Below, in pieces: positions 16,609 to 26,294 of a stretch of DNA of 34,840 nt; position 1 is the stretch's first letter, and every line of letters starts with the position of its first letter. Source of the stretch: Neorhizobium sp. JUb45 (GTDB lineage: Bacteria; Pseudomonadota; Alphaproteobacteria; Rhizobiales; Rhizobiaceae); contig NZ_SLYW01000018.1 of assembly GCF_004343585.1 (NCBI RefSeq), positions 1-34,840 on the forward strand, read 5' to 3'. The notes under the pieces were generated by a model, which made no database searches, had not been told where the DNA came from, and saw only the letters and a list, made by a program, of their open reading frames with translations. A program made the translations under genes and the position numbers.

Positions 16609-17065
16609 TCAAATCTGATATTGGCGCCCCGAGCTCCAGCGTTTGACAGTCAGATTTAAGCCATTCCATCACGGCTGAAGCGGACAACTCGACCTGGCCC
16701 GACTTTCGAAGAGAGCATTCCCAAACGGTCGCTACACGCCAACCTAGTTGCAAGGCTGCATCATGGACTTTCAAGTCACGCTCAACATTCGCCTCGAATT
16801 TTGTTCGCCAGAATTCTTCACGCGACTTAGGAGTAGACGCGAACCGACAACCCGTATGGCGATGCCAGAAACATCCGTGCACATAAATTAGCGCCTGATA
16901 GCGTCGCGAAACGATATCCGGCTTTCCAGGCAGTGACTTGCCATGGAGTCGGAATCTAAGGCCGAGCCCATGCAACGCACACCTGAGAGCACGCTCGGGG
17001 GCTGTGTTTGTTCCCCTAATGCCACTCATCATCCGTGATCGGGTAGCCTTGTCGACGATATCCAT
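16589..17065 (-). CDS. vsr: Very short patch repair endonuclease
   Basis: Vsr nicks DNA 5' of the T in T:G mismatches that arise when 5-methylcytosine deaminates, and so protects methylated sites from mutation. The 158-residue protein begins with the family's RSRMMSGIRGTNT segment, has the catalytic Asp in GKPDIV, the HGCFWHRH metal/zinc motif with CRFASTPK, and the FWRTKFEANVERD helix. Length is normal. It is divergent from the C5-cytosine methyltransferase, whose product's mutagenic side effect it would counter. A nuclease remnant overlaps its 3' end. Confidence 0.93.
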   Translation of the reverse strand: MDIVDKATRSRMMSGIRGTNTAPERALRCALHGLGLRFRLHGKSLPGKPDIVSRRYQALIYVHGCFWHRHTGCRFASTPKSREEFWRTKFEANVERDLKVHDAALQLGWRVATVWECSLRKSGQVELSASAVMEWLKSDCQTLELGAPISDLIQCSSA

Positions 17066-17121
17066 ATTTGACTTGCACTCCTGCCGGTTACCTGGAATGA
17101 GAGCAGTCGGAGATTTTTTTC
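17066..17121. promoter_or_regulatory. Divergent vsr/methyltransferase control region
   Basis: Only 56 bases separate the two starts, so both promoters must overlap here or within the coding ends. TTGACT at 17068-17073 is a possible plus-strand -35 box; the -10 is unclear. GGAG precedes the methyltransferase ATG. The compact layout allows reciprocal regulation. Confidence 0.35.
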
Positions 17122-18645
17122 ATGAATCGTAGCGTCAAAATAGTCGATCTCTTTTCTGGTCCCGGTGGGCTGAGCGAAGGCTTTTCCGCCTGCCAATTAA
17201 GCAATTCGACGGATCACCCATACCAAATCTGGGTTTCCATCGAAAAAGACAAGGCCGCACATCGCACATTGCGTCTAAGGGCTTTCCTTCGTCACTTCCC
17301 GACGTTTCCACCGGAATACTATGCTTGGATCGAAGGCAAGATAAAGGAGCCTGACTGGTTCGATCTTTATCCTCAACAATGGAGCTCAGCAGAAGCGGAA
17401 GCAATCTGTGCAGAGCTGGGTAAAGCCGAGACGACCTCCCTCCTGTCAGCTGCAATCAATGAGGTTAAACATGAATCGCATGATCGGACGCTTCTGATTG
17501 GTGGTCCTCCATGCCAAGCGTATTCACTGGTGGGCCGTGCGCGGAACGCGGGCACCAAGTCCTACGTTGCATCGGAAGATCATCGACACTTTCTGTACAG
17601 AGAATACTGCCGGGTATTGAATGAGTTGTCCCCAGCCGTCTTCATCATGGAGAATGTAAAAGGGATGCTGTCCTCGACTGTTGAAGGACTGGCAATTTTC
17701 GGACAGGTTATGGCTGATCTCATGAATGCTGGCCCGGGATACCGACTCTTCAGTCTTTCCGACGATGACACGTCGATCGCTAGCCCCCGCCGGTTTCTGA
17801 TCAAGGCAGAAGATTATGGTGTGCCTCAAGCGCGTCATCGCGTGATCGTTTGTGGAATAAGGGCCGACATCGCAGAGCGCCTGCCTACTCACGTTATACC
17901 AAAACTCAGAAGGCACGACCGCAAGGTCACGGTAAATGAAATGATCAGGACGCTACCGATGCTCCGGACCGGCTTGAGCAGAAACGACAGTCCGGCTGCT
18001 TTGCGGGAAGCGGTCAATGACGCCGCATCGCTCTTGAAATCTATCTCCAACTCTTACCCCGGCCGAAATGTGGGGGCTTACACAACTGTCCTTGACGACG
18101 TCGCGGCACAGGTAGGGCAGCTTGCCAGTTTTCCCAGGCAGTCGAACGTTCGTAATGGCCTCGATACCGATCTTCCGGAATCGCTTAGGACGTTCCTTGA
18201 CGACCCCAAGCTTCGTGCGGTTCCAAACCACGATACTCGCGGGCACATGCCGAGTGACTTGGCCAGATACATGTACGCGGCATGCTTTACCGTGGCCGAA
18301 GGGTACAGCCCAAAAGCGAGCCAATTTCCACCTGAGATCGCTCCCGCTCACGTCAATTGGAAAAGCGGTAAGTTTGCTGACCGCTTTCGGGTTCAACGGC
18401 GGGACGTCCCATCGACCACGATCACGAGCCACATTGCCAAGGATGGACACTACTTTATTCACCCTGACGCTAAACAGTGCCGGTCATTAACAGTGCGCGA
18501 GGCTGCGCGTCTTCAAACATTTCCGGACAACTATCGATTCATGGGGAACAGGACCGAACAGTTCACCCAAGTAGGAAACGCGGTGCCGCCATATCTCGCT
18601 TTGCAAATCGCCAAGGCAATTCTACCAGTATTCGACTACGCCTAG
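17122..18645 (+). CDS. dcm: DNA (cytosine-5-)-methyltransferase
   Basis: Adds a methyl group to C5 of cytosine in a specific sequence. Motif I is VDLFSGPGGLSEGF (8-21), motif IV GGPPCQAYS with catalytic Cys131, motif VI ENV (177-179), motif VIII PQARHRV, and motifs IX-X are RSLTVREAARLQTFP and QVGNAVPP. The target-recognition domain lies between VIII and IX; its specificity is not readable. At 507 residues it is somewhat longer than average, with a long segment between motifs I and IV. Its TAG stop shares the palindrome CTAG with the AIPR gene's stop on the other strand, so the two genes converge without any spacer. Confidence 0.95.
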   Translation: MNRSVKIVDLFSGPGGLSEGFSACQLSNSTDHPYQIWVSIEKDKAAHRTLRLRAFLRHFPTFPPEYYAWIEGKIKEPDWFDLYPQQWSSAEAEAICAELGKAETTSLLSAAINEVKHESHDRTLLIGGPPCQAYSLVGRARNAGTKSYVASEDHRHFLYREYCRVLNELSPAVFIMENVKGMLSSTVEGLAIFGQVMADLMNAGPGYRLFSLSDDDTSIASPRRFLIKAEDYGVPQARHRVIVCGIRADIAERLPTHVIPKLRRHDRKVTVNEMIRTLPMLRTGLSRNDSPAALREAVNDAASLLKSISNSYPGRNVGAYTTVLDDVAAQVGQLASFPRQSNVRNGLDTDLPESLRTFLDDPKLRAVPNHDTRGHMPSDLARYMYAACFTVAEGYSPKASQFPPEIAPAHVNWKSGKFADRFRVQRRDVPSTTITSHIAKDGHYFIHPDAKQCRSLTVREAARLQTFPDNYRFMGNRTEQFTQVGNAVPPYLALQIAKAILPVFDYA

Positions 18646-20741
18646 TCGGCCGTGGTTTGATCCACAGCTAGTGTTGTATGACTGAAGCCGCTATCTACCA
18701 GCTTGTTCAAAATGGTGATCGCAAGGACACATTGGCGGTCGCTTGGCATACGTCGTGGAATGGCGGCGCATGTCTCCATGATGCCGATATCCCGTGGCGT
18801 GAGCTTCCTATGCTTGTGGCCCCAAATGTAAGCTTCCTTCCATAAAGCCGCGCCTAGCTGGTGAACGCGCATTTCGGCGGATGCACTGTTTGTAAGCGAC
18901 CGATCAGCCCGAGCATCTCGAACCTCCGACGCGGCTTCATCTGGAACGACAAGAACGTTTTCCAGGCCATCATCGTAGGATACCGAGCGATCACTAAGGG
19001 TCTTCCAGCAAGCCTGTTTTTTTGCCCACTCACTCATGTTCTTGATCCCTGCGGGCGGAGTGAGGATCACCGCTTGAGCCTCCTCGGCAGCCGCTAGAAG
19101 GGCTTGCTCGAGATCGTAGCTTGTTGCCTGCCGCCTCCATACCGTATCCAGATCAATGACGCGCTCTCTCTTCTCCGCGTCCTTGACGAGCTTCGCGATG
19201 GCGTAAGTCACAATGTTTGCGCGATAACCGCCTTGATACCATTCGGCGGCTGAGACCAGCGTTTCCGTTTTCCTGAAGATAATGGTTTTGGCGATGAGCC
19301 GGCGAAACCAAACTTCGTCGAATGCCGAACCGTCCTTGCCCCACGCCGAGCCAATCTGCTTCGCGAATTCGGAAAAGTTTTTCTGGGCGCCTTTACTCAC
19401 CTCATGAGGCGATCCGCTCCAGGTGTTTTCATACTTAGCAAGGTCCGTCTTGCTGAAGAACTGGTGCCGAGGAAACTCGGCGTCGAAAACCTTGCGCTCA
19501 CTGATTGTCCGGCGGCCACGTTCGTCAGCGAATTGCCCCCTCGCTCTCTCGTAGAACCACTTTGTCTCCCGGTAGCCGCCTCCACCGGCTGGGGCCAGTA
19601 GCCTCCGCGACATCTCCTGAACCTTGATGTGAAATGGATGATTGGCGAAAAAGTCGGCGGCTGCGACCTTGTTCTGGCTGTTTGCGTATTGGGAGATAAG
19701 TGGAACTACGGTCTCCGACAGGTCATGCGGAACGATGCTCAGCTTCATTTGCACGAAGACCTGCTTCAACTGCTCGGATGCCGCCTTCCTGGCGGCATGG
19801 ATGGATGCAGTCGTCTGGCCTCCGTTCACAATCTGAAGATTCTCAGCCCTGATCATCGAGAGGCCTGCAGGCGTCTGCTCGATCTCTATCGCGTCAGCAG
19901 TTGCACTTAGTCCGTTGTTGTATGCGAGAAACATGCTCGGGCTTTTCGAAATCGTGTCCCGCATGCCTCTGTTGACGGCTCCACGGGCCTGAAGAAAGCT
20001 TCGGACATTCGATTCCAGAAGCTTCGGGCCCCATCTGTCGTAGATTTTTGCAAGCTGCTCTCCCGGTATGACCGCGATATATGTCTCAAGTGCATCCTCG
20101 CCAGCCGAGGCTCTCAAAACCGGTACGCCGCCCCCAAAGTCCTTCACGAAATCCACTTCCGAGCTTTGCCGCGTCAATCCCTGTTCGACGTAGCGGCTCA
20201 GTCGCTTGAGGTCCCATACGCTGTAGGTGACCTCCTTGTCGTCTATGGTACCTGCGGGAACGCCGTCCGACTTGGCGCGGAACTCGGCGTTGGTAACGAC
20301 GATAAGCTTGATCTTTTCAACGTCCGTCCATGTCGTCGCGATCAGGTCACTTAATCCATATCCGGGACTGGTCTCTTCAAGAGATTCTCTAAACGATCTT
20401 TTGCGCGCTACCTTCAGGAAATCGCTAAGCCGCTTGAACAGTTTCTTGACGTGGTCAGCATTGGATGTCCGAACTGTTGGCCCAACTTGAAAGTCGCAGA
20501 TAATGAGCGACAGAATGCCGTTTCCATCTCGGGGATCGCCGCCGTACCCATGCACCTGAACCTTCGGACTGATCGGATCGTCGACATAATATGACCAGTT
20601 CGCTTCCTCTGTTTCTCCCGCTTCCGTGAGATATGTGCCGGTTTGCTCGAAAAATGCCTCCGCTGTCACCCGGCCCAAGGCATCCGCGTCACCTTGGACA
20701 TCCGCGATCAGCTGCTGATGAAAATCCTGCAAATCACTCAT
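18642..20741 (-). CDS. AIPR-family protein (abortive-infection phage-resistance type)
   Basis: A 699-residue protein of the AIPR family, first noted in plasmid-borne abortive infection systems. The diagnostic core (about residues 265-430) contains FLAYNNGLSATAD, LQIVNGGQTTASIH, VPLISQYANSQNKV, DFFANHP, and KWFYERARGQ. The N-terminal 230 residues form a separate domain rich in short strands (VQVHGYGGD, ILSLIICDFQV), perhaps nuclease-like, but I could not assign catalytic residues. It is the last gene of the GHKL-Z1-PD-(D/E)XK-AIPR operon, ten bases after the previous stop. The biochemical activity of the family is not established here. Confidence 0.9.
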   Translation of the reverse strand: MSDLQDFHQQLIADVQGDADALGRVTAEAFFEQTGTYLTEAGETEEANWSYYVDDPISPKVQVHGYGGDPRDGNGILSLIICDFQVGPTVRTSNADHVKKLFKRLSDFLKVARKRSFRESLEETSPGYGLSDLIATTWTDVEKIKLIVVTNAEFRAKSDGVPAGTIDDKEVTYSVWDLKRLSRYVEQGLTRQSSEVDFVKDFGGGVPVLRASAGEDALETYIAVIPGEQLAKIYDRWGPKLLESNVRSFLQARGAVNRGMRDTISKSPSMFLAYNNGLSATADAIEIEQTPAGLSMIRAENLQIVNGGQTTASIHAARKAASEQLKQVFVQMKLSIVPHDLSETVVPLISQYANSQNKVAAADFFANHPFHIKVQEMSRRLLAPAGGGGYRETKWFYERARGQFADERGRRTISERKVFDAEFPRHQFFSKTDLAKYENTWSGSPHEVSKGAQKNFSEFAKQIGSAWGKDGSAFDEVWFRRLIAKTIIFRKTETLVSAAEWYQGGYRANIVTYAIAKLVKDAEKRERVIDLDTVWRRQATSYDLEQALLAAAEEAQAVILTPPAGIKNMSEWAKKQACWKTLSDRSVSYDDGLENVLVVPDEAASEVRDARADRSLTNSASAEMRVHQLGAALWKEAYIWGHKHRKLTPRDIGIMETCAAIPRRMPSDRQCVLAITILNKLVDSGFSHTTLAVDQTTAD

Positions 20742-20751
20742 GGCTGTACCT

Positions 20752-21693
20752 TTAATTTATCTCGTCGAGGACCGAGCCGCCAAACTCAAAGGGCGTGCAG
20801 GCACTGAGTGCAATCGAATATCGAACACCGGAAACCCCCACTGGCATCGGGGATACGAGACGAGGAAACCCTTCGGATACCTCGAAGACACGGTTTGCGC
20901 CGACGACCCACCGGCGATCGTCGTATCGGTGCGAGGCGACGTATCCGACGGACACGAGCAAATCTTCGAATCGGGAAAGTGCAAAAGGAGAAGGCGTCAG
21001 TCGCGCCGCCATCGTTCCCACTTGTTCATGAAGAGTAAGGCCGTCCCCTTCCAAGCCAGAAGCGACTTCCGTGACATTCAGAAACAGACGCGCGCCGGGT
21101 ACATCTGCGAGTTGGTCTTCGGACGATATGGCGATGTATGGCCTCGATGCTGCTCGTCGGGCTTTGACCTCCACGCATGCCTGAGGAAACTCGAAATCCT
21201 TCGCAGCGCCTTCGGGCCCCTTCCAGCCCTCTACTGCGAAATCGGGGCCCTTTGCGTCGGCCACCGCTGTGAGGAACGCCAATTCGGCAACAAGCCCACG
21301 CTGCTCCTCAACGGTCAACTCGTCTGACACACCGCCACGCAGCAGGTAATGCCATCGTCTGGTTCGGTTAAGGCAGAGGATCAGTGCCTGATCGATCCCG
21401 TTGCCGGCCTCTCCAGCTCGTACAACGTCAAGACAAAGCGTTACGAACGTATCGGAGAGTGAAGGGTCGGTAAGAGAAATCACCAGCGCCTGCACTCCGT
21501 TCATCAATCGATAACGCAAATCGAGACTGCGCAGTCTTGGAATCCGGTTGTCAGGCAAGACATCCGTTCCAAGTTTAAGTGCGAGTGCAGGAACGGAGTC
21601 TTCCAAAACGATCCAGAAGAAATCGAAACGCCCGCTGCCGTTAACGCGCCTAGCATCCCCAATCGAGAGCTGCGCCCAAGGATTATTCGTCAT
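20752..21693 (-). CDS. PD-(D/E)XK motif protein
   Basis: A 313-residue protein of the family annotated as PD-(D/E)XK motif protein. The likely nuclease core is complete: Glu137 in LVAELAF, Asp166 in AAKDFEF, and the E-V-K triad in VEVKA (175-177). The ATG at 21693 is preferred over an upstream one because it starts at MTNNPWAQL and overlaps the Z1 stop by about ten bases, as expected in this operon. It is a candidate for the DNA-cutting component of the module. Substrate and cleavage are inferred from the fold, not seen. Confidence 0.85.
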   Translation of the reverse strand: MTNNPWAQLSIGDARRVNGSGRFDFFWIVLEDSVPALALKLGTDVLPDNRIPRLRSLDLRYRLMNGVQALVISLTDPSLSDTFVTLCLDVVRAGEAGNGIDQALILCLNRTRRWHYLLRGGVSDELTVEEQRGLVAELAFLTAVADAKGPDFAVEGWKGPEGAAKDFEFPQACVEVKARRAASRPYIAISSEDQLADVPGARLFLNVTEVASGLEGDGLTLHEQVGTMAARLTPSPFALSRFEDLLVSVGYVASHRYDDRRWVVGANRVFEVSEGFPRLVSPMPVGVSGVRYSIALSACTPFEFGGSVLDEIN

Positions 21694-24415
21694 TATCGAC
21701 TGCATCTTCGTCCTGCTCATCGCTACCGAAAAGCTCAATCATCTTGCGCGTATTCACGACGTACGCCACACGTTCGCTCGCCTTGTTGGACGCCGGGAGG
21801 CTCATGCTCCAAGCGACGGCTGTCAGCCCTTCGAGCGCCTTTGCCCTCTCATCTGCGTCCTGTCCTTTCGGCGGCGTCGGTTTCACCAGGTGCAGTATGA
21901 AGAGCGGCCGCCCTCTAACTTCCCGATAAATGGAGTCCGGGTAATTGACGCGGGCACCTTCCGTAATGTTTTCATCAAGGCGGTACTTATCTTGGCGATC
22001 ACTCACCTTCGTTGCATCGATGCCGGCCTTTTCGATACCACGCGATGCAACCCTCATCCGCCTACCGCTAAACGACATAAATCCGCTCTTGAGGTCAGCA
22101 AGGTCTACATAACGGCTGATCGGGCGTATGGACCAGCCAAGCGTGTCATCGCTCGCACCTGATTGCAGCCCGGTAACCAGCACGTCCCAGTCCTTCAGCT
22201 CATCTTGGCTTCTCGCTCGAATGTAATTGCGAATGGGAGCAGTTGCCGTGGTGACGCTTTCGTCGGCGTTACGCCATCCAGCGAGGAAGTCGTCGATGTG
22301 TTGGACCGGCACACTCTTGTGGAGATACCCGCCCTCGAACGCTTCCGCCTTCTCTTGAGTGAAGCCAGCGCTTTCGAGGCCCAGCAGGAATTGCCTCGAC
22401 AGCGTCTTGTTGGTTTCGATATCTTTCAACGAAACCCGCGCCGTCTCCACAAACTTGTTGGCCAGTCCTACCATCGTCGTGATCTGTTCCGACGACCCCA
22501 TCTTGTTGCGTGCAGTAATCATCAGAGCGGAAGGGTGACTGCGAACTGCGAGACCGAACATGCCGGGCGTGGCCTTCGCCCGCTCCATGATCTTCAGTTC
22601 TCGATGAAGCTCTTCGGTCGCATTGGCAATGAAAGAATACCACCCGATGGCTTCATCCGGCATCCAGATGCGGCATAGGTCTTCGTAGCCGCCACGGAAG
22701 CCAAACCACCGTCCCATCTGCATGAGCGTGTCGTACATCATGGAGTTTCTGAGGAACCAGGTGACTGTTAGCCCTTCCAGCGTGAGGCCACGCGAGAGCG
22801 AGAAACCGCCGACTGCAATAACCGTCTGCCCCCGTTCCCCGCCACCGGTGTAGTTCAGGTCGTTCGACCTGCTGTTTACCTCGACCACTTTCGCAGAAGC
22901 GATAGCGTCCAGCAGGCTTTCTTGGATGGCCCTCCAATCTTGCCATGCCTCGCTGTACTCAGTCTTCCAGACATCTCGCAGTGCGGCTATCTCGGGATCG
23001 TCGAGTGCTCGCTCCTTCAAACTCCCATTAATACGAACGGCATTCTGGATTCTTTCAAGCGCCTCATGCAGCCGATTGCGAATAAGGCCTTGAACACGAG
23101 TGAAGCGGCTCGCGTTGACAAGCATCGAGCAATGGCTGGCGGCTTGTCCCCGAAGATCGCGGATTGCACGTGCGATGAGAAAAGCCCGAAGTGCATAGAG
23201 AAGTGAGGGCGGTAGCGTGTCTAATGCGTGGTCGATGGCATGCTTGATGGGAAGGATGTCTTCGTTGTCGGTAATGTTACGAAGCCAAAGTCCTTTCCCC
23301 TCTTCATCAATGCCGTCTACAAAAATCTTCTTGCCGCCGAAATAGTTCGTGGGAGCGTCCAGTCCGATAATGAAATCTCGAGGGAACAAGTCTTCCTTAA
23401 ACATGTCATCTTCCTGGTCGGGATCGATGAATATGTTCGCGAATGGCGTGGCCGTGTAGCCAACATAGCAGCTACGATGAAACATCTTCAGAAGATCACG
23501 AATCTGCCCGTTGATCTTCGTGACGAGATCATCCTTGTACTTCGTGTTGATGGATGCATTGTCGGCCTCGTCATCGATCAGAAGCATAGGCTGGTCGATC
23601 ATTTCGCTATCGCCGCGAGCACTGTTGTCGCGCAACCATTCCAACAGATTGGCCAGAGTGCGATGGTTCTTCTTGATGACCAGGACAACCGGGACCTTGT
23701 AGGAGTCAATCTCGCTGGTGTTCGTCGAGGCCGTATCCTTGTGGAAATCGCGGAGCGTATTGGTAAGACTTACAGGTGTGCGCGAAGGGTCAAATTTGCC
23801 GACACCAATGACGTTCTTATTGGACTTCGAACCCGGTAATTGCCGACCTGTGTCGCGGCCGATGAACCCTTCGTCTACGCGCCCCTGCGTCTGGTTGCGC
23901 AGGTTGTTATGTATTCCTGCTATGACAACGATCAGCCTGTAACCAGCGTCTGCCGCCTTGCATATAAGTCCGGCATAGTTGGCCGTCTTGCCGCTCTGCA
24001 CGTGGCCGACAACCATTCCTCGCCGGTCCCACGCTTGATCTAGGTTGGGATTTCCGGTTCGACTGAGAATGCTGTCGGTTACCGCGTCGAGGGATAAAAC
24101 CACGTCACGCGGCATTCCCTGCTGTATTAGCAGCTTTCTGTATCGGTTCCAGTAGTAGGGATCGATGGAAGCTTTTGCGTCGTCCAGCCATGGAACGAAC
24201 TCACCGTCGTCAATGATTGCACCGAGCCCTGCACGGATGCCGCTCTTCTCCTCCACCACTCGAACGACTTGTTCGATTTGCTCGGGGGCCAATCCCGTCA
24301 TCAATGCAACGCTTAGGCCGCTCGCCAGTTGGCGCAATTCTTCTTCCGTCTTCCTTGGCTGGTCATAGAGGGCACTCTCAACGACGCTGAGCAGATTCTG
24401 TTGTGCGGAGTTCAT
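21683..24415 (-). CDS. Z1-domain superfamily II helicase-like ATPase
   Basis: A 910-residue protein of the Z1 family, found in restriction-linked operons. Walker A is GHVQSGKTANYAG (137-149), motif II is LLIDDEADNAS (near 279), motif III-type VGYTATPFANIF follows, and the C-terminal helicase lobe has GGFSLSRGLTLEGL and the hallmark QMGRWFGFRGGYEDL. So nucleotide binding and two RecA lobes look intact. The ATG at 24415 has GAGGA six bases upstream and lies 38 bases inside the GHKL gene, a strong overlap that implies coupling. Expected role: ATP-driven DNA translocation or remodelling for the adjacent nuclease-like partners. Confidence 0.92.
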   Translation of the reverse strand: MNSAQQNLLSVVESALYDQPRKTEEELRQLASGLSVALMTGLAPEQIEQVVRVVEEKSGIRAGLGAIIDDGEFVPWLDDAKASIDPYYWNRYRKLLIQQGMPRDVVLSLDAVTDSILSRTGNPNLDQAWDRRGMVVGHVQSGKTANYAGLICKAADAGYRLIVVIAGIHNNLRNQTQGRVDEGFIGRDTGRQLPGSKSNKNVIGVGKFDPSRTPVSLTNTLRDFHKDTASTNTSEIDSYKVPVVLVIKKNHRTLANLLEWLRDNSARGDSEMIDQPMLLIDDEADNASINTKYKDDLVTKINGQIRDLLKMFHRSCYVGYTATPFANIFIDPDQEDDMFKEDLFPRDFIIGLDAPTNYFGGKKIFVDGIDEEGKGLWLRNITDNEDILPIKHAIDHALDTLPPSLLYALRAFLIARAIRDLRGQAASHCSMLVNASRFTRVQGLIRNRLHEALERIQNAVRINGSLKERALDDPEIAALRDVWKTEYSEAWQDWRAIQESLLDAIASAKVVEVNSRSNDLNYTGGGERGQTVIAVGGFSLSRGLTLEGLTVTWFLRNSMMYDTLMQMGRWFGFRGGYEDLCRIWMPDEAIGWYSFIANATEELHRELKIMERAKATPGMFGLAVRSHPSALMITARNKMGSSEQITTMVGLANKFVETARVSLKDIETNKTLSRQFLLGLESAGFTQEKAEAFEGGYLHKSVPVQHIDDFLAGWRNADESVTTATAPIRNYIRARSQDELKDWDVLVTGLQSGASDDTLGWSIRPISRYVDLADLKSGFMSFSGRRMRVASRGIEKAGIDATKVSDRQDKYRLDENITEGARVNYPDSIYREVRGRPLFILHLVKPTPPKGQDADERAKALEGLTAVAWSMSLPASNKASERVAYVVNTRKMIELFGSDEQDEDAVDNDE

Positions 24416-25907
24416 CGAAATCCTCAATGTACTGGTCGATCACAGCCTCGGCCATGATCCAAGATTTTCTGAAAAAGTCGTGCGCACGAAGCACGTCCTT
24501 CATTCGGTCCTTCGCTACGCCCGCATCGAGCAGAGCACCGCCTACGGCATTCACCATCTCCCTGATCTGGCGTTCGTCCGCTTCATCCTCCTCCAACGCC
24601 TCCGCATTACCGAGCAGGTCGGCATGGAGCGCTTCGATTGGAAGACCCGAACCGAGCAACTGGAGGCACGTCTCGAAACCGGCACGAAACTGCTCGGGGA
24701 GCTCGCTCGCGAACCCGGTGAATGCGGGATGTTCCAGGTTGGGGCGGAAGATGATCTTGCCGTCCTGCGAAACCCGCGACCAAAGTGGATGCCTCTCCGG
24801 ATCGACCAAACGCTGGCCACGTCTTTGGTAGGTTCGCCTCGAAGTTCCAAGAAAGCCTTCTATTATTCTTCGCAACCTTGAGCCAATCGCTGGCGGTAGT
24901 TGCGCGGATGCCTTCTTGACGTCGATCTTCCAAAGGGCGTCCATCGAGTTGGGAATATCGATCCGGACACGGCAAAGCTTTGTCAGTTCGGTTTGTCTGG
25001 CAAGTCCCAGCCATCCTCCAGCGATAATTAGTCTGTTGCCGCGATAAACATACAATCCTTGGGAGCGCAGGTGCCCGTCGGGGCCACCGACCTCAATCCA
25101 TTCAGCTTCCGTCATCATTTTGTGGTGCGGCAGCGTCATGCACTGAATGACAACATCACCATTAGGCAACGGAACAACCTCTTCTGGCCCGATCTGGGAC
25201 GCGGAATGGCCGCTGGCTAATGGATCGATAGGTTTGAGCCGTCGACCGTTCAGAGTGATGCGAAGCTTGGGCCGAGTTCCTGACAGGAACCTGTGAAAAA
25301 CAAGCCGAATGTGTCCTTCTGCTTTGGATAGTGCAGCGTTCAGGTACTCGCTGCGCTTTGTCGCATCGCCGACAATGCCACCAGAGAGGCGATCCAGCTT
25401 TTCCCAAATTACGACAGTGCCGTGCTCCGCTGGAAGTTCCAGACCGGGCGGTCCTCCAACGTCCTCGTTAAGATCGAGCGTCCAGTCGTTTCTACGTCCG
25501 ATCTCGTCGAGGTCCCAAGTCGCGGTCGTAAGGGTACCGTCGCGCACAGACGCGACGGAGAGTTTCCGGCATTGGGAAAAGCTGGCACTCTTTAGGCCAA
25601 GGCCGAACCGCCCCAAGTCCCTCGACTGACGTTGGTGAAGCGGATTTTTCGAGCCTAAGCGCATCGCATCAATCAGCTCGGGCTCAGTCATCCCATCTCC
25701 GTCGTCGATGATTGCTAGTGCCGGTGCGTCGGAGACCGTGTCGACAACGATACTTATGTGTCTTGCGTTGGCTGTGATCGAGTTGTCAATTATGTCCGCA
25801 ATTGCTGTTTCCAGCGAGTAGCCGAAATCGCGATGCCCTTCGATCAAGGATGACGCGTATGGCGACGCATCCACTTGCTTCTTACGAGAATTTAAAGTGT
25901 TCCCCAT
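24378..25907 (-). CDS. GHKL ATPase (MutL/MORC/Hsp90-like)
   Basis: A 509-residue ATP-binding protein with the Bergerat fold. N-box AIADIIDNSI (Asn42), G1 box IIDDGDGM (67-73) and G2 box GRFGLGLKSAS (99-109) are all intact. The domain order (ATPase, then a transducer-like middle with GTVVIWEKLD) resembles prokaryotic MutL/MORC-type proteins of restriction systems. Such ATPases close as dimers around DNA upon ATP binding. The start ATG at 25907 has a GGGGGGAA tract upstream and is preferred over one ten codons earlier. First gene of the four-gene operon; the likely promoter lies in the 25908-26294 gap. Confidence 0.9.
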   Translation of the reverse strand: MGNTLNSRKKQVDASPYASSLIEGHRDFGYSLETAIADIIDNSITANARHISIVVDTVSDAPALAIIDDGDGMTEPELIDAMRLGSKNPLHQRQSRDLGRFGLGLKSASFSQCRKLSVASVRDGTLTTATWDLDEIGRRNDWTLDLNEDVGGPPGLELPAEHGTVVIWEKLDRLSGGIVGDATKRSEYLNAALSKAEGHIRLVFHRFLSGTRPKLRITLNGRRLKPIDPLASGHSASQIGPEEVVPLPNGDVVIQCMTLPHHKMMTEAEWIEVGGPDGHLRSQGLYVYRGNRLIIAGGWLGLARQTELTKLCRVRIDIPNSMDALWKIDVKKASAQLPPAIGSRLRRIIEGFLGTSRRTYQRRGQRLVDPERHPLWSRVSQDGKIIFRPNLEHPAFTGFASELPEQFRAGFETCLQLLGSGLPIEALHADLLGNAEALEEDEADERQIREMVNAVGGALLDAGVAKDRMKDVLRAHDFFRKSWIMAEAVIDQYIEDFDELRTTESAQRR

Positions 25908-26294
25908 TTCCCCCCGTGCCCACTGAACGGAACGCACGACTCATTCCCCACGAAATCATAGTAATCTATTGCGACAGTGCACAACCATAAATGGATGTTT
26001 TTCTTGGGATTCGGAACTTTATTGTCAAGCCTCTAGAGAGCCAAGCAGCCATCGGAGCATTGTGGGAATGATTTCAAATAGACAAACCGGACATCATAGC
26101 CTCAGAGAATAGTGACGACGCTCCTGATGCGAGCGACGTGACTCAGTACGGTCGATGAGTTGCGACACTCGGATGCAGTTGCTAACGGACGCGGCTTGAG
26201 GTTGAGCGCTAATCAAGTCTTGGCTGAACGAGAAAGCGCGCTCCTCAAGGCAGGCTGAAAGATGTCTTCAACGTCCGACCCGATGCTTGTGGCT
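25908..26294. other. Intergenic region upstream of the GHKL operon
   Basis: About 390 bases between the end of the Gabija-like helicase gene and the GHKL start. It is AT-richer than the flanking genes around 25950-26030. A possible minus-strand promoter lies near 25955-25985 (TTGTGC and TACTAT-like boxes), weakly supported. No gene is credible here and no clear terminator is seen. Confidence 0.45.
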
